Origin: Parahoeflea halophila
GTDB taxonomy: Bacteria; Pseudomonadota; Alphaproteobacteria; Rhizobiales; Rhizobiaceae
Reading direction: 5' to 3'
Length of the DNA: 64,000 nt
Assembly (NCBI RefSeq): GCF_900220985.1
Contig: NZ_OCPC01000003.1
Location: forward strand, 124,001-188,000
Part shown: positions 39,660-49,096 of the stretch, one piece after another
Position numbering within the stretch: the first letter of the stretch is position 1
How the letters are laid out: each line of letters begins with the position of its first letter
The notes under the pieces: generated by a model
Database searches by the model: none
The model's input: the letters and a program-made list of their open reading frames with translations, nothing else
What the model was told of the DNA's origin: nothing
Made by a program: the position numbers and the translations under genes

Positions 39660-40019
39660 AAGGCCAAGTATCACGAGTTCAGCGACGACAGGGTTGCCGC
39701 CGCGATTGACGCAGCGCGCAGCTACTATGCGGATATGGGCACCTACCAGGAAGGCGGCAAGATCGATCCGACCGACGACGGTCACATGAACATCGCCGCC
39801 GACTGCATCCAGGTCACCGTCGAAAATGGCAAGATCTGCCTGAAGCTTCCGGTTCTCGGCAACACGGTCTGCCTGCCGATCCCCTCTTTCATCCCGAACG
39901 GCACGGCGGCGGAAGCCTGCTTGAGCATCTGTTTCACCGGCCCATTTCCAACCGGCGTCACGGTCACCGTCAGCGTTCTCGGCAAGGTGATCATCACCAA
40001 GTCGTTCGGCAAATGCTGA
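39660..40019 (+). CDS. small cysteine-rich protein of unknown function; start codon apparently AAG instead of ATG
   Basis: Coding sequence extends upstream of the first ATG (39735). The frame from 39660 reads AAG-AKYHEFSDDRVAAAID..., coding-like, and is preceded by GGGAG six bases away, ideal Shine-Dalgarno spacing, but the codon at 39660-39662 is AAG. No ATG, GTG or TTG occurs in frame between the stop at 39573 and ATG 39735, which has no ribosome site. The protein would be 119 residues (94 from the internal ATG), with a beta-like valine/threonine-rich C-terminal half, no signal peptide and six cysteines, three of them spaced 11 apart (CIQV, CLKL, CLPI). I do not recognise the family. It could be a mutated start, a sequencing error, or use of a rare start. 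Confidence 0.6.
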   Translation, partial: KAKYHEFSDDRVAAAIDAARSYYADMGTYQEGGKIDPTDDGHMNIAADCIQVTVENGKICLKLPVLGNTVCLPIPSFIPNGTAAEACLSICFTGPFPTGVTVTVSVLGKVIITKSFGKC

Positions 40020-40106
40020 ACCGGTGAACAGCCCGCCGGAGTTAGCCCAGCTCCGGCCAATGCCGGCCCGTTGCCACACGGGCCGGCCCTTTGGGAGGAT
40101 CAGGCC

Positions 40107-40409
40107 ATGACACGCAGGTACACGCTTTTCATTTACAACACGTCCGGCAAGGAACAGGATTGGACCGTTTTCAGCGAAGGCGTGATCAACCAGGAATCAA
40201 AGGTCGGAGATATCCGCAAGTCCTTCACGCTGATGCTCAGCGGGGACGTCTCGATCCAGTTCGGCGTCGACCACACGGTCTATCTGAAGGCTGACTATCT
40301 TTACGATACCGACAGCTGGACCTACAAGACGGACACACCGAAGGACATATCCTTTTCGACCGGCCCAAACGCGATCACGGTCAGTTCGGATTTCAAGCCC
40401 GACGATTGA
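40107..40409 (+). CDS. small protein of unknown function, beta-rich
   Basis: A 100-residue protein, MTRRYTLFIYNTSGKEQDW... to the end, with alternating hydrophobic residues and many Thr, Ser and Tyr, suggesting a beta-sandwich or lectin-like fold. No signal peptide, cysteine or catalytic motif is visible. I do not recognise it. ATG 40107 is preceded by GGGAGG at good spacing. It follows the cysteine-rich gene by 87 bases in the same direction, so they probably form an operon. An overlapping antisense frame (40197-40583) is judged a by-product. Confidence 0.7.
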   Translation: MTRRYTLFIYNTSGKEQDWTVFSEGVINQESKVGDIRKSFTLMLSGDVSIQFGVDHTVYLKADYLYDTDSWTYKTDTPKDISFSTGPNAITVSSDFKPDD

Positions 40410-40490
40410 CCTGAATGGAGCGTGTTCGGCGTTTCTGTCCGAATTTACCCGGGTACCCAGACAATCGTTCAGAAGCACCGACAAGGAGGA

Positions 40491-40579
40491 CAGCAAGGAG
40501 ATTGCCTCCCGCCTTGATATATTGGCAGCTTCGTCGAGGCAGATCAGTATGGTCGGTCTGAATTTCGCCCTGCCTTTTT
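40491..40579. repeat. diverged direct repeat, copy A
   Basis: This stretch matches 42199-42293 in the same orientation: both have CAGCAA.GA.AT..GCCTCC, then GAGGCAGATCAG, GGTCGGT, GAATTTCGCCC and GCCTTTT in the same order and near-equal spacing. Weaker similarity extends further left. It lies between the small-gene cassette and the cyclopropane synthase gene. Confidence 0.7.
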
Positions 40580-40663
40580 GCATGGCTTTTGCTTGGCCGT
40601 TAGCTGCTCCAGGCCAACGGCGGCATCCTCACCAATGAAGCCGCGGCTGTCTCGAGGGCACGC

Positions 40664-41959
40664 TCACCGATAAAGGTCCGCACGCGTTGGCGGCAGGCCG
40701 GCGGGGCCGCGCCTCAGCTTGGTTGTCACCGTCTGATAGATCCGGACAGTGTTTCGCTCAAAGGCGATCGAGCAACCGCCGAGATAGACCAGCCAGAGCC
40801 GTGTCTTGACCTCGCCGACTTCCGCCACCGCCGCATCGTAATTGGCCAGAAGTCGGTCGTGCCAATGCCTGCAGGTGCGCTGGTAGTGTTCGCGCCAGTT
40901 TTCCACGTCATGAACCTCGAAACCGTGCTGTTCGAGCATCATCACGGTGTTGCCGATATGGTCGAGTTCGCCGCCGGGGAAAATGAATTTGGTCAGCAAT
41001 GCGAACTCCTTGTTCTTCTTGCGGAAGGTCCTGGCGTCTTTCTTGGCTGGCCGGGTAATGGCGTGATGCAGATAGATCCCGCCCGGTTTGAGCACTCGTT
41101 GAATGGTGGAGTAATAGGTCGGGTAATTGTCGATGCCGATGGCTTCATGCATGCCGATCGAGGAAATCTTGTCGAACTCGCCCTCCACCTTGGCATAATC
41201 GAGCAGCATGAAATTGACCTGGTCCGACAGGCCGAGTGTTTCTGCCTTTTGCGTGGCAAACTCAAGTTGCCGTTCGGACAGGGTGACGCCGGTGACGTGG
41301 ACACCGTAGTTTGCGGCCGCATAGAGCGCCAGTGATCCCCAGCCGAAGCCGATGTCGAGCATTTTCTCGCCGGATTTGAGCCTCAGCTTGCGGCAGATCA
41401 TCTCCAGCTTGTCGCGCTGCAACTGCTGAATGTCATTATCCCAGTCGGTGCAATAGCCGCAGGTGTAGACCATCTGCTCGTCGAGAAAGAGCTGATAGAA
41501 GGCGTTGGAGACGTCGTAATGATAGGCGATGTTCTTCTGGTTTTCCTCGGCATTTCCGTCAGAGGGCTTTTCGTCCGGTTGGTCGCTCAGCGGCCAGGGC
41601 CCGCCCTTATCCACGAAGAGGAATTTGCGCAGGGTGTTTAACACCTGAAATTTGCTCAGTTGCTTGCGGATTTCGCGGGTGCGCACTTTCGGGCGCCGCG
41701 CGACCATCTCGAACATGTCGCCGTTTTCGAAATCGATCCGCCTGGCGACCCACAAATTGAGCAGGGTTTCGGGATTGGGGGCCCGCAGGAGTGCCGCGAC
41801 CAGGCCCTCGTCGGCGAAACGGATGGTGAAGGCCCCGGGCGCAAGGTCCTCGGGAACCGTCGATCCGTCCCAGAGCCTGAAACCGATATCCAGTTCAAGG
41901 ATCTGCCGGGCATGGGTCAGAAGTTTGCGAAAACTATTCAACCGACTGGTACTGCTCAC
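40664..41959 (-). CDS. cyclopropane-fatty-acyl-phospholipid synthase family methyltransferase (copy 1)
   Basis: SAM-dependent enzyme that adds a methylene across double bonds of membrane lipids. The 431-residue protein has the SAM motif MLDIGFGWGSLALYAA at about residue 197, preceded by QMVYTCGYC with the conserved cysteine, and followed by GMHEAIG (the Glu of the active site) and YLHHAITRP. It differs from copy 2, for example GMHEAIG against GMLEHVG, so it is an ancient paralogue, not a recent duplication. The start is GTG 41959 (MSSTSRLNSF), preceded by GGGAGG at 7-base spacing; TTG 41980 is less likely. Diverged direct repeats lie on either side. Confidence 0.9.
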   Translation of the reverse strand: MSSTSRLNSFRKLLTHARQILELDIGFRLWDGSTVPEDLAPGAFTIRFADEGLVAALLRAPNPETLLNLWVARRIDFENGDMFEMVARRPKVRTREIRKQLSKFQVLNTLRKFLFVDKGGPWPLSDQPDEKPSDGNAEENQKNIAYHYDVSNAFYQLFLDEQMVYTCGYCTDWDNDIQQLQRDKLEMICRKLRLKSGEKMLDIGFGWGSLALYAAANYGVHVTGVTLSERQLEFATQKAETLGLSDQVNFMLLDYAKVEGEFDKISSIGMHEAIGIDNYPTYYSTIQRVLKPGGIYLHHAITRPAKKDARTFRKKNKEFALLTKFIFPGGELDHIGNTVMMLEQHGFEVHDVENWREHYQRTCRHWHDRLLANYDAAVAEVGEVKTRLWLVYLGGCSIAFERNTVRIYQTVTTKLRRGPAGLPPTRADLYR

Positions 41960-42390
41960 GCACTCCCCTCCCGCAACCAAAAAATCCTGAACCCGTGTGC
42001 TTCCGGGTCACCGCGTCTTGAAACCGCTACATGATCCGGAAGGCAAAGCCTAGCATGATGTGAGCCGCCGGTGTGAAGGCCTAAGAAGGGCCGGTCTGGG
42101 TTATTCTCCGGCTCGACGGGGCAGGCGCTGTGCACTCTTTTCGGAGAAAACCCTGTTCGGCACCCTTGCAATCGCAAACCGGCACACCATATCAGGGTCA
42201 GCAAAGAAATTTGCCTCCAGCCTGACCACGGATGTACTGGCAGGTGTGTTGAGGCAGATCAGGAAGGTCGGTGCGAATTTCGCCCGGCCTTTTCCTTTGC
42301 CCGGTCTGCGGTGCGCGGATCGAATGCGCTTCCTTCAGCATGACCTCGCAGGTAGCTACGATATGCCGATCGCCCCCTCCTGGAGCGGCG
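41960..42390. other. 431-base spacer containing repeat copy B, no credible gene
   Basis: The gap between cfa copy 1 and ppx holds the repeat at 42199-42293. On the minus strand, an open stretch through the repeat ends with TAA near 42110 and reads GRAKF.PT.LICL, shared in part with copy A, but it has no start codon or ribosome site and is probably a decayed element. I see no other feature. Confidence 0.5.
42199..42293. repeat. diverged direct repeat, copy B
   Basis: The counterpart of 40491-40579, in direct orientation about 1.7 kb away across the cyclopropane synthase gene. Differences are mostly substitutions and a small insertion near 42225. Its origin (decayed insertion element or dispersed repeat) is not evident. 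Confidence 0.7.
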
Positions 42391-43917
42391 TCAGCCGACG
42401 CGGAAGCCCAGCCTCTTGCCGGTCAGCTTGGCCAGTTGCTGGAGACGTCCCTCAAGCCGTTCGCCAACAAAGGCCTCACAGGACCGCGGTACCTTGAGCA
42501 CAATGTCGACCTCGCCGTCCGAGGCAGCCGCAGGGACGAATTCGAGCTGCGGCACCATGCCCGGCATCGAGGCGGAGAAGAGATAGACCACCCGCAGCAT
42601 GCCGCCAAGCAGTTTGGCATAGTCGAGATATTTGCTGCCTGCGATCGCCGCCAGCTCCGAAGACATGCCGTCATCATTGAGGCCTTCAAAACGAAAGTAA
42701 TTGGCCAGTGCAATATAGGCCCGCCCGGCATGGCTGATTCCGGTGAAGGTGCCATGAGCGATGATGTTGAGCGCCTGGGGTCCGCGATAATCGGGATGGG
42801 CGCGCCAGGAGATATCGGCCAGCAGACAGGCCGCCTGGCGGTAACGGGCATCCTCCTCGCTTTCCTCGACACCGAAGACCGGGAACATGCGTCCGGTCCA
42901 GGCGGCGAGTTCGCGGGCGTGTTCGGGCGAACGGGCGCGCAGGATCGCCAGTTCGCCTGCCGCCGTCAGCAGCGGGTCACGTGCGGCCTCGGCGGCACCG
43001 AGCAGCGAGTAGAGAAAGCCCTCGCGCACGCCGAGCGCGGAGAAACTGACCCGCGCAGCCTTCATCGCAATCAGGGTTTCCTGCAAGGCGACGGCGCCAT
43101 AAGGCAGGAGGCCACGGCGGTTGCGCGAGATAGCCTTGATGGCGTTGATCTTGGATTGTTTCATGGCGGCGACTTCGCCGAGGAACTCGATAGCGGGGGC
43201 GGCGTCGATCTCGTAGGCCTGCATCATGTGCAGCGGATAACCGGTGATCTCCATGTGCAGTTTGGCAATGTTTCGCCAGGTGCCGCCGACCGCGTAGAAG
43301 GTCCGCCCTGTCCCGCCCTTGAGCACTGCGGATTTCTTGAGCGCCCGGCGTGCTATGGTGCGCGCCTTCGAAACCGAGTTGCCAGACATTTCCGCCAGTC
43401 TCAGACCGCCAAGAGGCAGGGTCTGGCCGCCAGAATGCACGGTGTTCCTGACATCGACAAGCTCGAGCGAGCCGCCGCCAAGATCTCCAGCGATCCCGTC
43501 GGGTTTGTGGTAGCCGGCAATAACGCCGAGAGCGGAAAAACGGGCCTCTTCCTCGCCGGTCAGGAGCCGGATCTGGCAGTCGAGAATTGCTTCGGCAGCA
43601 GCTATGAAGGCGGCCCCGTTTTCAGCTTCCCGTGCGGCCGCTGTGGCAAGAACGTGAATTTCCGAGGCTCGCGCCTGTTCGGACAGCGCGCGGAACCGTT
43701 TCAGCGCACCGAGCGCACGCGCAATCCCGCTCTCGTCCATCCTGCCGGTGGCAACAAGCCCCTTGCCCAGCCCGCACAGCACCTTTTCGTTGAACAGGAC
43801 CGAGGGCGCCCGGTTAAGTCCCTCATAGATGACGATACGCACCGAGTTGGAGCCAATATCGATGACGGATATGGGGTGAATTCCCGGCAACCGGCCCTGA
43901 GCTTCCGATTCCACCAT
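42391..43917 (-). CDS. ppx: exopolyphosphatase (Ppx/GppA family)
   Basis: Removes terminal phosphates from polyphosphate. The 508-residue protein has the actin-like ATPase fold signatures: VIDIGSNSVRIVIYEG near residue 18, the LLTGEEEARFSALG block, and GDLGGGSLEL near residue 143. A C-terminal HD-like domain follows (about 310 onward). ATG 43917. It is transcribed after ppk, with 284 bases between, the usual partner arrangement for building and breaking polyphosphate. That spacer contains only a 7-bp hairpin, 44127-44143, which has no T run. Confidence 0.93.
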   Translation of the reverse strand: MVESEAQGRLPGIHPISVIDIGSNSVRIVIYEGLNRAPSVLFNEKVLCGLGKGLVATGRMDESGIARALGALKRFRALSEQARASEIHVLATAAAREAENGAAFIAAAEAILDCQIRLLTGEEEARFSALGVIAGYHKPDGIAGDLGGGSLELVDVRNTVHSGGQTLPLGGLRLAEMSGNSVSKARTIARRALKKSAVLKGGTGRTFYAVGGTWRNIAKLHMEITGYPLHMMQAYEIDAAPAIEFLGEVAAMKQSKINAIKAISRNRRGLLPYGAVALQETLIAMKAARVSFSALGVREGFLYSLLGAAEAARDPLLTAAGELAILRARSPEHARELAAWTGRMFPVFGVEESEEDARYRQAACLLADISWRAHPDYRGPQALNIIAHGTFTGISHAGRAYIALANYFRFEGLNDDGMSSELAAIAGSKYLDYAKLLGGMLRVVYLFSASMPGMVPQLEFVPAAASDGEVDIVLKVPRSCEAFVGERLEGRLQQLAKLTGKRLGFRVG

Positions 43918-44201
43918 GTCTAAGGCGCTCTATGGTTAGGGCGACGCGGTCCGCAGGCGCGGAGCGAAACCAGGGACACAATCTTGAGCGCCCTTATATA
44001 GAGCATCGTTGGGAACTTAAACCCGGCAGAAACGCCGCAGCACAAGTTTTCCCGATCACCGGGGACGGTTCTTGTCGCACAAACAGACGTGAGGCTGGCC
44101 TGTCCGGGACGATACACATCTCCCGCCCTGTCCGGCGGACAGGACAGCACGGCGTACGAGACGCTCCTGACGGGCCCGGACTGATCGGCGGAAGTCACAA
44201 A

Positions 44202-46415
44202 TCAGCGGGAGCTGCGTGATGCCCGCGCCAGCCGATCGGCGATCAGCTTGGGCGCATTGGACTTCAGGGCTTCGCCTCTGCCAGAGAGGCTCGGATTGGT
44301 CATGAAATACACCTGTGCATTGAACGGCTCTTCATCCTCGCCCGGTTCGATCCGCCGCGAGGTTCCGTCGGGCAATATCTCGTAACTCTGCTGGTTATCA
44401 ATCATGTTCCCGAGCATGATCTGCAAAAGCACCTGTTCATGCACAGTCTTGTTACTCAACGGCACCAGGGTCTCGACACGGCGGTCGAGGTTGCGCGGCA
44501 TCAGATCGGCGGAGCTGATATACACCAGCGCCTCCGGCGACGGCAGGCCATGGCCATTCCCGAAGCAATAGATCCGGCTGTGCTCGAGAAACCGACCGAC
44601 AATCGACTTGACATAGATGTTTTCGGATAGACCTGGAACCTGCGGCCTGAGGCAACAGATCCCGCGCACCACCAGATCGATCTCGACGCCTGCCTGGCTG
44701 GCATTGTAGAGCGCATCGATGACTTCCGGATCGACCAGGGAATTCATCTTCATCCAGACGGCCGCGGGCCGCCCGGCCCTTGCATGCTCGATCTCGGCCT
44801 CGATGTTGGCGAGAATACGTCCCCGAAGGTAAAGCGGCGAGATCGCCAGCTTGTTCATGTCCTTGGGTTCGCCGTAGCCGGTGATGAAATTGAAGACATG
44901 AGCCGTGTCGCGGGCCATGACCGGATCGCAGGTGAAATAGGACAGGTCGGTGTAGATCTTGGCGGTGATCGGGTGATAATTTCCGGTGCCAAGATGGCAA
45001 TAGGTAATCAGCTTGCCCTCCTCGCGCCGGACAATCAGTGACATCTTGGCGTGGGTCTTGAGCTCAATGAAGCCGAAGACCACCTGGACGCCTGCACGCT
45101 CAAGATCCCGGGCCCAGCGGATATTGGCTTCCTCGTCGAAGCGGGCCTTGAGCTCGACCAGGGCCGTGACCGACTTGCCGGCTTCGGCCGCGTCGATCAG
45201 CGCGCGCACGATCGGGCTGTCGTTCGAGGTGCGGTATAGCGTCTGTTTGATTGCCAGCACGTCCGGATCGCGGGCCGCCTGAATCAGGAACTGCACCACG
45301 GCATCAAAGGATTCGTAGGGGTGGTGAACAACAAGGTCCTTTTCACGGATGGCTGCGAAGGTATCGCCGGCATGTTCGCGGATGCGTTCCGGAAAGCGGG
45401 CGTTGTAAGGCTCAAATCTGAGATCGTCGCGCGGTGCCTTGGTGATTTCCGACAGCGTGTTGAGCGCCAGCAGGCCGGGCAGCACGGCGACGCGGTTTTC
45501 AGGCACATTGGTTTCGTGGACCACAAATTCGCGCAGGCTTTGCGGCAGCTCCGAATCGAACTCGATGCGGATTACCGAGCCACGGCGGCGGCGCTTGAGC
45601 GCGCTTTCGAACAGCCGCACCAGGTCCTCTGCCTCCTCCTCGACCTCAATATCGGAATCGCGGATGATCCGGAACGTCCCGGAGCCCCGCACCTCATAGC
45701 CGGGGTAGAGCGAGCCGATAAACAGGCTGACCACGTCCTCGAGCGTGATGTAGCGAATGGCGCCATCGTGATCCGGCAGGCGCAGGAAGCGGTCGAGCGC
45801 GACCGGCAGGCGGATCAGCGCCGTCATCGGTTCGTTGGCCGCCTTGGACGCCAGCTGCAGGCAGATGGAAAAGCCCAGATTCGGGATAAACGGGAACGGA
45901 TGCGCGGGATCAATCGACAACGGCGTAAGCACCGGGAAGATCGATTGCAGGAACTGGTCTTCGAGCCATTCCATATCGCCTTCCACCAGCGCAGAGGGGC
46001 GCACGATATAGATGTTCTCGGCGGCCAGGTTTTGCTGCAGGATCGCCAGCGACGCCTGCTGCTCAAGCTGCAGACCATCGATTTCACCGAGGATCTGGTC
46101 AAGCTGTTCGCTTGGCGAGAGGCCGTCGTGCGAGCGGTTGGTGATGCCTTCGCGGACCTGGCCTTCCAGACCGGCGACCCGTACCATGAAGAACTCGTCA
46201 AGATTGGCAGCCGAGATCGACAGGAACCTGATCCGCTCAAGCAGCGGGTGGGCGCCATTGAGGGTTTCTTCAAGCACCCGGCGATTGAATTGAAGCCAGG
46301 AGAATTCCCGGTTGATGAAGCGCTTGGGACTGGTCAAGAGCTCTTCGGGCGTGATGTCCGATGCAATCGGATCAATCCGCAACTCGTTTCCACTCACGGC
46401 CTCAAGATTGTCCAT
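44202..46415 (-). CDS. ppk: polyphosphate kinase 1
   Basis: Polymerises the gamma phosphate of ATP into polyphosphate at the membrane. The 737-residue protein begins with the N-terminal domain ([19 protein letters not shown], residues about 32-50), and the catalytic C-terminal PLD-like domains contain [18 protein letters not shown], which includes the His expected to be phosphorylated. Further conserved stretches are [15 protein letters not shown] and [18 protein letters not shown] 46415 has GGAG six bases upstream; a TTG four codons earlier is not preferred. hdaA lies upstream by 57 bases, also on the minus strand. Confidence 0.96.
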   Translation of the reverse strand: MDNLEAVSGNELRIDPIASDITPEELLTSPKRFINREFSWLQFNRRVLEETLNGAHPLLERIRFLSISAANLDEFFMVRVAGLEGQVREGITNRSHDGLSPSEQLDQILGEIDGLQLEQQASLAILQQNLAAENIYIVRPSALVEGDMEWLEDQFLQSIFPVLTPLSIDPAHPFPFIPNLGFSICLQLASKAANEPMTALIRLPVALDRFLRLPDHDGAIRYITLEDVVSLFIGSLYPGYEVRGSGTFRIIRDSDIEVEEEAEDLVRLFESALKRRRRGSVIRIEFDSELPQSLREFVVHETNVPENRVAVLPGLLALNTLSEITKAPRDDLRFEPYNARFPERIREHAGDTFAAIREKDLVVHHPYESFDAVVQFLIQAARDPDVLAIKQTLYRTSNDSPIVRALIDAAEAGKSVTALVELKARFDEEANIRWARDLERAGVQVVFGFIELKTHAKMSLIVRREEGKLITYCHLGTGNYHPITAKIYTDLSYFTCDPVMARDTAHVFNFITGYGEPKDMNKLAISPLYLRGRILANIEAEIEHARAGRPAAVWMKMNSLVDPEVIDALYNASQAGVEIDLVVRGICCLRPQVPGLSENIYVKSIVGRFLEHSRIYCFGNGHGLPSPEALVYISSADLMPRNLDRRVETLVPLSNKTVHEQVLLQIMLGNMIDNQQSYEILPDGTSRRIEPGEDEEPFNAQVYFMTNPSLSGRGEALKSNAPKLIADRLARASRSSR

Positions 46416-46472
46416 TGTGCACTCCAACGCCCCAATTCAGGATCGCCCGTCTATAGCACAAGAAAGAAGGAA

Positions 46473-47177
46473 CTATGACACTTCAGTGTCGCTCATCCCG
46501 GCCTCCATTTCGGCCAGCACTTCGGCGGCCAGGGCACGGGTGATTTTCGTGCCGCGGGCCAAGGCCAGCTGGTCGAGGCGAGTGACGACAAGACGGGCGG
46601 CGGCAAGCGAACGTTCCATCCGTGCAACCAGCCAGTCTATGATCCTGTCATCGACGACCAGCTGGCGGTCCGAGAACAGCTTGACCAGAACCTTGGCCAG
46701 CAGTTCCTCGTCAGGCTCGGCGATTTCGACAACTGTCGCCGCCTTGAGCCGGGAGGCCAGGTCCGGCAGGCTGACCTGCCAGCCGGCGGGCCACAGCCGG
46801 CTGGTGATGAGCACGGCGCTGCCATGCTCGCGCACGGCGTTGATAAGGTGAAACAGGGCGGTTTCATCAAAGCCTGTGTGATCGATGTCCTCGACCAGCA
46901 CCGGCCCCTGAGCCGCTGTTTCAAGCACCATCGGATCGGGCCTTGTGATGTTGACGGTGGTGGCGCCGACGCGATTGGCCCAGACCGTGGCCAGATGTGA
47001 TTTTCCGGATCCGGTCGGCCCGGCCAGAACCACCACCGGCGACGGCCAGTCGGGCCAGCGGTCGACGATTGCCACCGCAGCGCTCAAGCGGTCGGAGACG
47101 ATCAGATCGTCCCGGCCAGATGCGGAATCATGATCGAATTCGAGCGGCAATTGCCGGGTGACTGGCGGCTTGCCCAT
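46473..47177 (-). CDS. hdaA: DnaA-homologue regulator of replication initiation (HdaA/Hda)
   Basis: An AAA+ protein that, with the sliding clamp, inactivates DnaA-ATP. The 234-residue protein starts MGKPPVTRQLPLEFDHD; the QLPLEF segment resembles the clamp-binding peptide. The ATPase core has GPTGSGKSHL (Walker A, near residue 51) and LVEDIDHT (Walker B-like). The length excludes full DnaA; no DNA-binding domain IV is present. ATG 47177 shares a base with the permease stop (TGATG), so translation is coupled. The longer frame up to 47741 is spurious. This permease-hdaA-ppk-ppx order occurs in rhizobia. Confidence 0.92.
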   Translation of the reverse strand: MGKPPVTRQLPLEFDHDSASGRDDLIVSDRLSAAVAIVDRWPDWPSPVVVLAGPTGSGKSHLATVWANRVGATTVNITRPDPMVLETAAQGPVLVEDIDHTGFDETALFHLINAVREHGSAVLITSRLWPAGWQVSLPDLASRLKAATVVEIAEPDEELLAKVLVKLFSDRQLVVDDRIIDWLVARMERSLAAARLVVTRLDQLALARGTKITRALAAEVLAEMEAGMSDTEVS

Positions 47178-48301
47178 CACTGACCTGCAATGTCGTCGGA
47201 TGATCCGCCATGCGGAACCGGCCGCTGGGTGCCGTGGTAGAGATCGCTGTCGAGGTAGCGCGATATTGCAAAGCGCACGAGCACGCCAATCGAGGCGGCG
47301 ACCGGCACCGCCATCAGCATGCCGACAAATCCGAACAATGCGCCAAAGGCAAACAGCGCGAACATCAGCCAGACCGGATGCAGACCGACCGACTTGCCGA
47401 CCAGACGCGGCTGCAGAATATTGCCTTCGAAAAACTGCCCCAGCGCAAAGACCGCGATCACAGCACCGATCATGACAAAATCCGGCCAGAACTGGACAAT
47501 CGCCACAGTAACGGCCAGGACCAGTCCCACCATCGAGCCAACATAGGGAATAAAGCTGATCAGACCGGCGAAGAGACCGATCAACAGGCCGAAGTTCAGC
47601 CCAACCATAGACAGACCGATGGCGTAGATGAGACCGAGAATGATGCAGACACTGCCCTGCCCGCGCACGAAGCCGGCAATGGTCGCGTCTATCTGCTTGG
47701 CCAGGTTGCGCACCGTGCCGAGATGATCGCGCGGCACCCAATTGTCGACCTTGGCAACCATGTTGTCCCAGTCGAGCAGCAGGTAGAATGCAACAACCGG
47801 AGTGACCACGAAAAGGGCTGCGATATCAAGCAGCGCCATGCCCGAATTCCAAATCTGCTGGAAGATGGTTCCGACCAGCCCGGCGCCCTCTTTCAAGAGA
47901 GCAGCGAAACTGTCCTTGATCTGGCCAAGCTGATCGCTGACCCAGCCGGGCAGCAGGTTGGATTCCGACATCAACAGTGATTGCAACTGGGTGATGTAGC
48001 CGGGGATCCGGCCGCCGAGATCGGCCGCCTGGGTGACGAGGATCGGGATGATGACAACCAGCGAGATGGCAAACAAAGCAATGAAAGCGATCAGGATCGC
48101 TACCGTTGCCATCAAACGCGAAAACCCGCGGCGTTCCAGCCAGTCTGCCACCGGATCGAGGAAATAGGCCAGCGCCATCCCGGCGATGAACGGCAAGAGG
48201 ATGGAGCGGAAGACCATCAGAAAGCCGATCGCGACGGCCAGCGCCAGCAGCCAGAAGAAGATTTGGCGGCGCAGCGCCGCGCGGTCTATGTGAGTGGTCA
48301 T
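47177..48301 (-). CDS. AI-2E family (PerM-like) permease
   Basis: A 374-residue membrane protein with about eight hydrophobic helices. The family pattern is visible in FRSILLPFIAGMALAYFLDPVADWLERRG near the N-terminus, and the C-terminal block LISFIPYVGSMVG, then GNILQPRLVGKSVGLHPVWLM. Members were named for AI-2 export, and others act as Na+/H+ antiporters, so the substrate is unclear. ATG 48301 follows GAGGGATC. It is coupled to hdaA at its stop. Confidence 0.9.
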   Translation of the reverse strand: MTTHIDRAALRRQIFFWLLALAVAIGFLMVFRSILLPFIAGMALAYFLDPVADWLERRGFSRLMATVAILIAFIALFAISLVVIIPILVTQAADLGGRIPGYITQLQSLLMSESNLLPGWVSDQLGQIKDSFAALLKEGAGLVGTIFQQIWNSGMALLDIAALFVVTPVVAFYLLLDWDNMVAKVDNWVPRDHLGTVRNLAKQIDATIAGFVRGQGSVCIILGLIYAIGLSMVGLNFGLLIGLFAGLISFIPYVGSMVGLVLAVTVAIVQFWPDFVMIGAVIAVFALGQFFEGNILQPRLVGKSVGLHPVWLMFALFAFGALFGFVGMLMAVPVAASIGVLVRFAISRYLDSDLYHGTQRPVPHGGSSDDIAGQ

Positions 48302-48347
48302 GATCCCTCGCTAGCAGACCCGGGTGAGCCGGCCATCTTCTTCTCCA

Positions 48348-48893
48348 TCAATCGGCCCGTTCGTCGCTGGTCATATGCCTGAGCCAGGTGACGAGATAGG
48401 CGCCGGCCGAAGCAATGGTCAAGCCTGCGACCGCATAGATCATCCATCCGACGATCGCGTCAAGCCGGGGAAGTCCAGCCAGATCCGCCAGCACCAGCAC
48501 CACGAGAATGATCTGAAACATGGTGTTGGCCTTGGAGACCAACAGCGGCCGTATCGCTACCGGATTGCCGAGCAGGCTGGAGAGCACCACCGCACCGACA
48601 ATCATGGCATCGCGCGAGACCACGAAGATAATTAGCCATTCGGGCAGCGCGCCGAGCCAGCCGAGCATGACAAAGACACTGACCAGCAACAACTTATCGG
48701 CGATCGGGTCCAGCCAGGCGCCGAACTCGGATTTCTGATTGAACTGGCGCGCAATGAAGCCATCAAGCCCATCAGACACCCCGGCCAGCAGGAAAAGCAT
48801 GAAAGCTGTCAGCATCTCGCCCTTGATCATCGCAAGGATGATGAGCGGAACCATAACGAAGCGAGCAATGGTAATGAGATTTGGCAAGGTCAT
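48348..48893 (-). CDS. CDP-alcohol phosphatidyltransferase family protein
   Basis: A 181-residue membrane enzyme of the CDP-alcohol phosphatidyltransferase family, which joins a CDP-diacylglycerol to an alcohol. The catalytic motif is complete: SDGLDGFIARQ, then FGAWLDPIADK (DG..AR...G...D...D). It resembles PgsA-like proteins, but the true pgsA usually lies next to uvrC, so this is probably a paralogue with another alcohol. ATG 48893 (MTLPNLITIARF) fits homologues; the longer frame is not needed. It lies 46 bases before the permease gene and is divergent from purM. Confidence 0.88.
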   Translation of the reverse strand: MTLPNLITIARFVMVPLIILAMIKGEMLTAFMLFLLAGVSDGLDGFIARQFNQKSEFGAWLDPIADKLLLVSVFVMLGWLGALPEWLIIFVVSRDAMIVGAVVLSSLLGNPVAIRPLLVSKANTMFQIILVVLVLADLAGLPRLDAIVGWMIYAVAGLTIASAGAYLVTWLRHMTSDERAD

Positions 48894-49096
48894 GGGCAGC
48901 AACCGATCCTGAGTAATTTCGATATGGCAATTGATCGATGCTATTCCAACTGGTTTCGCATGGAATAGCATGTTTCAGCGCGGTTTTCCCGGAGTTTGTG
49001 CGTCAACCGGTCAAGCTTCGGCTTGCGGAACCGGACGCAAAATGCCATCCCGCTGGTCATACGAAGCTGCTTAGAAACCCAGGGAGGGGAAGCCAG

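Noticed and set aside
40197-40583. 128-residue minus-strand frame
   Set aside because: Overlaps the small beta-rich gene and a repeat; partly similar to the other repeat copy, so it is better explained as a repeat than a gene.
44127-44143. Perfect 7-bp hairpin between ppk and ppx as a terminator
   Set aside because: No T run on either side; may only be an mRNA 3' structure.
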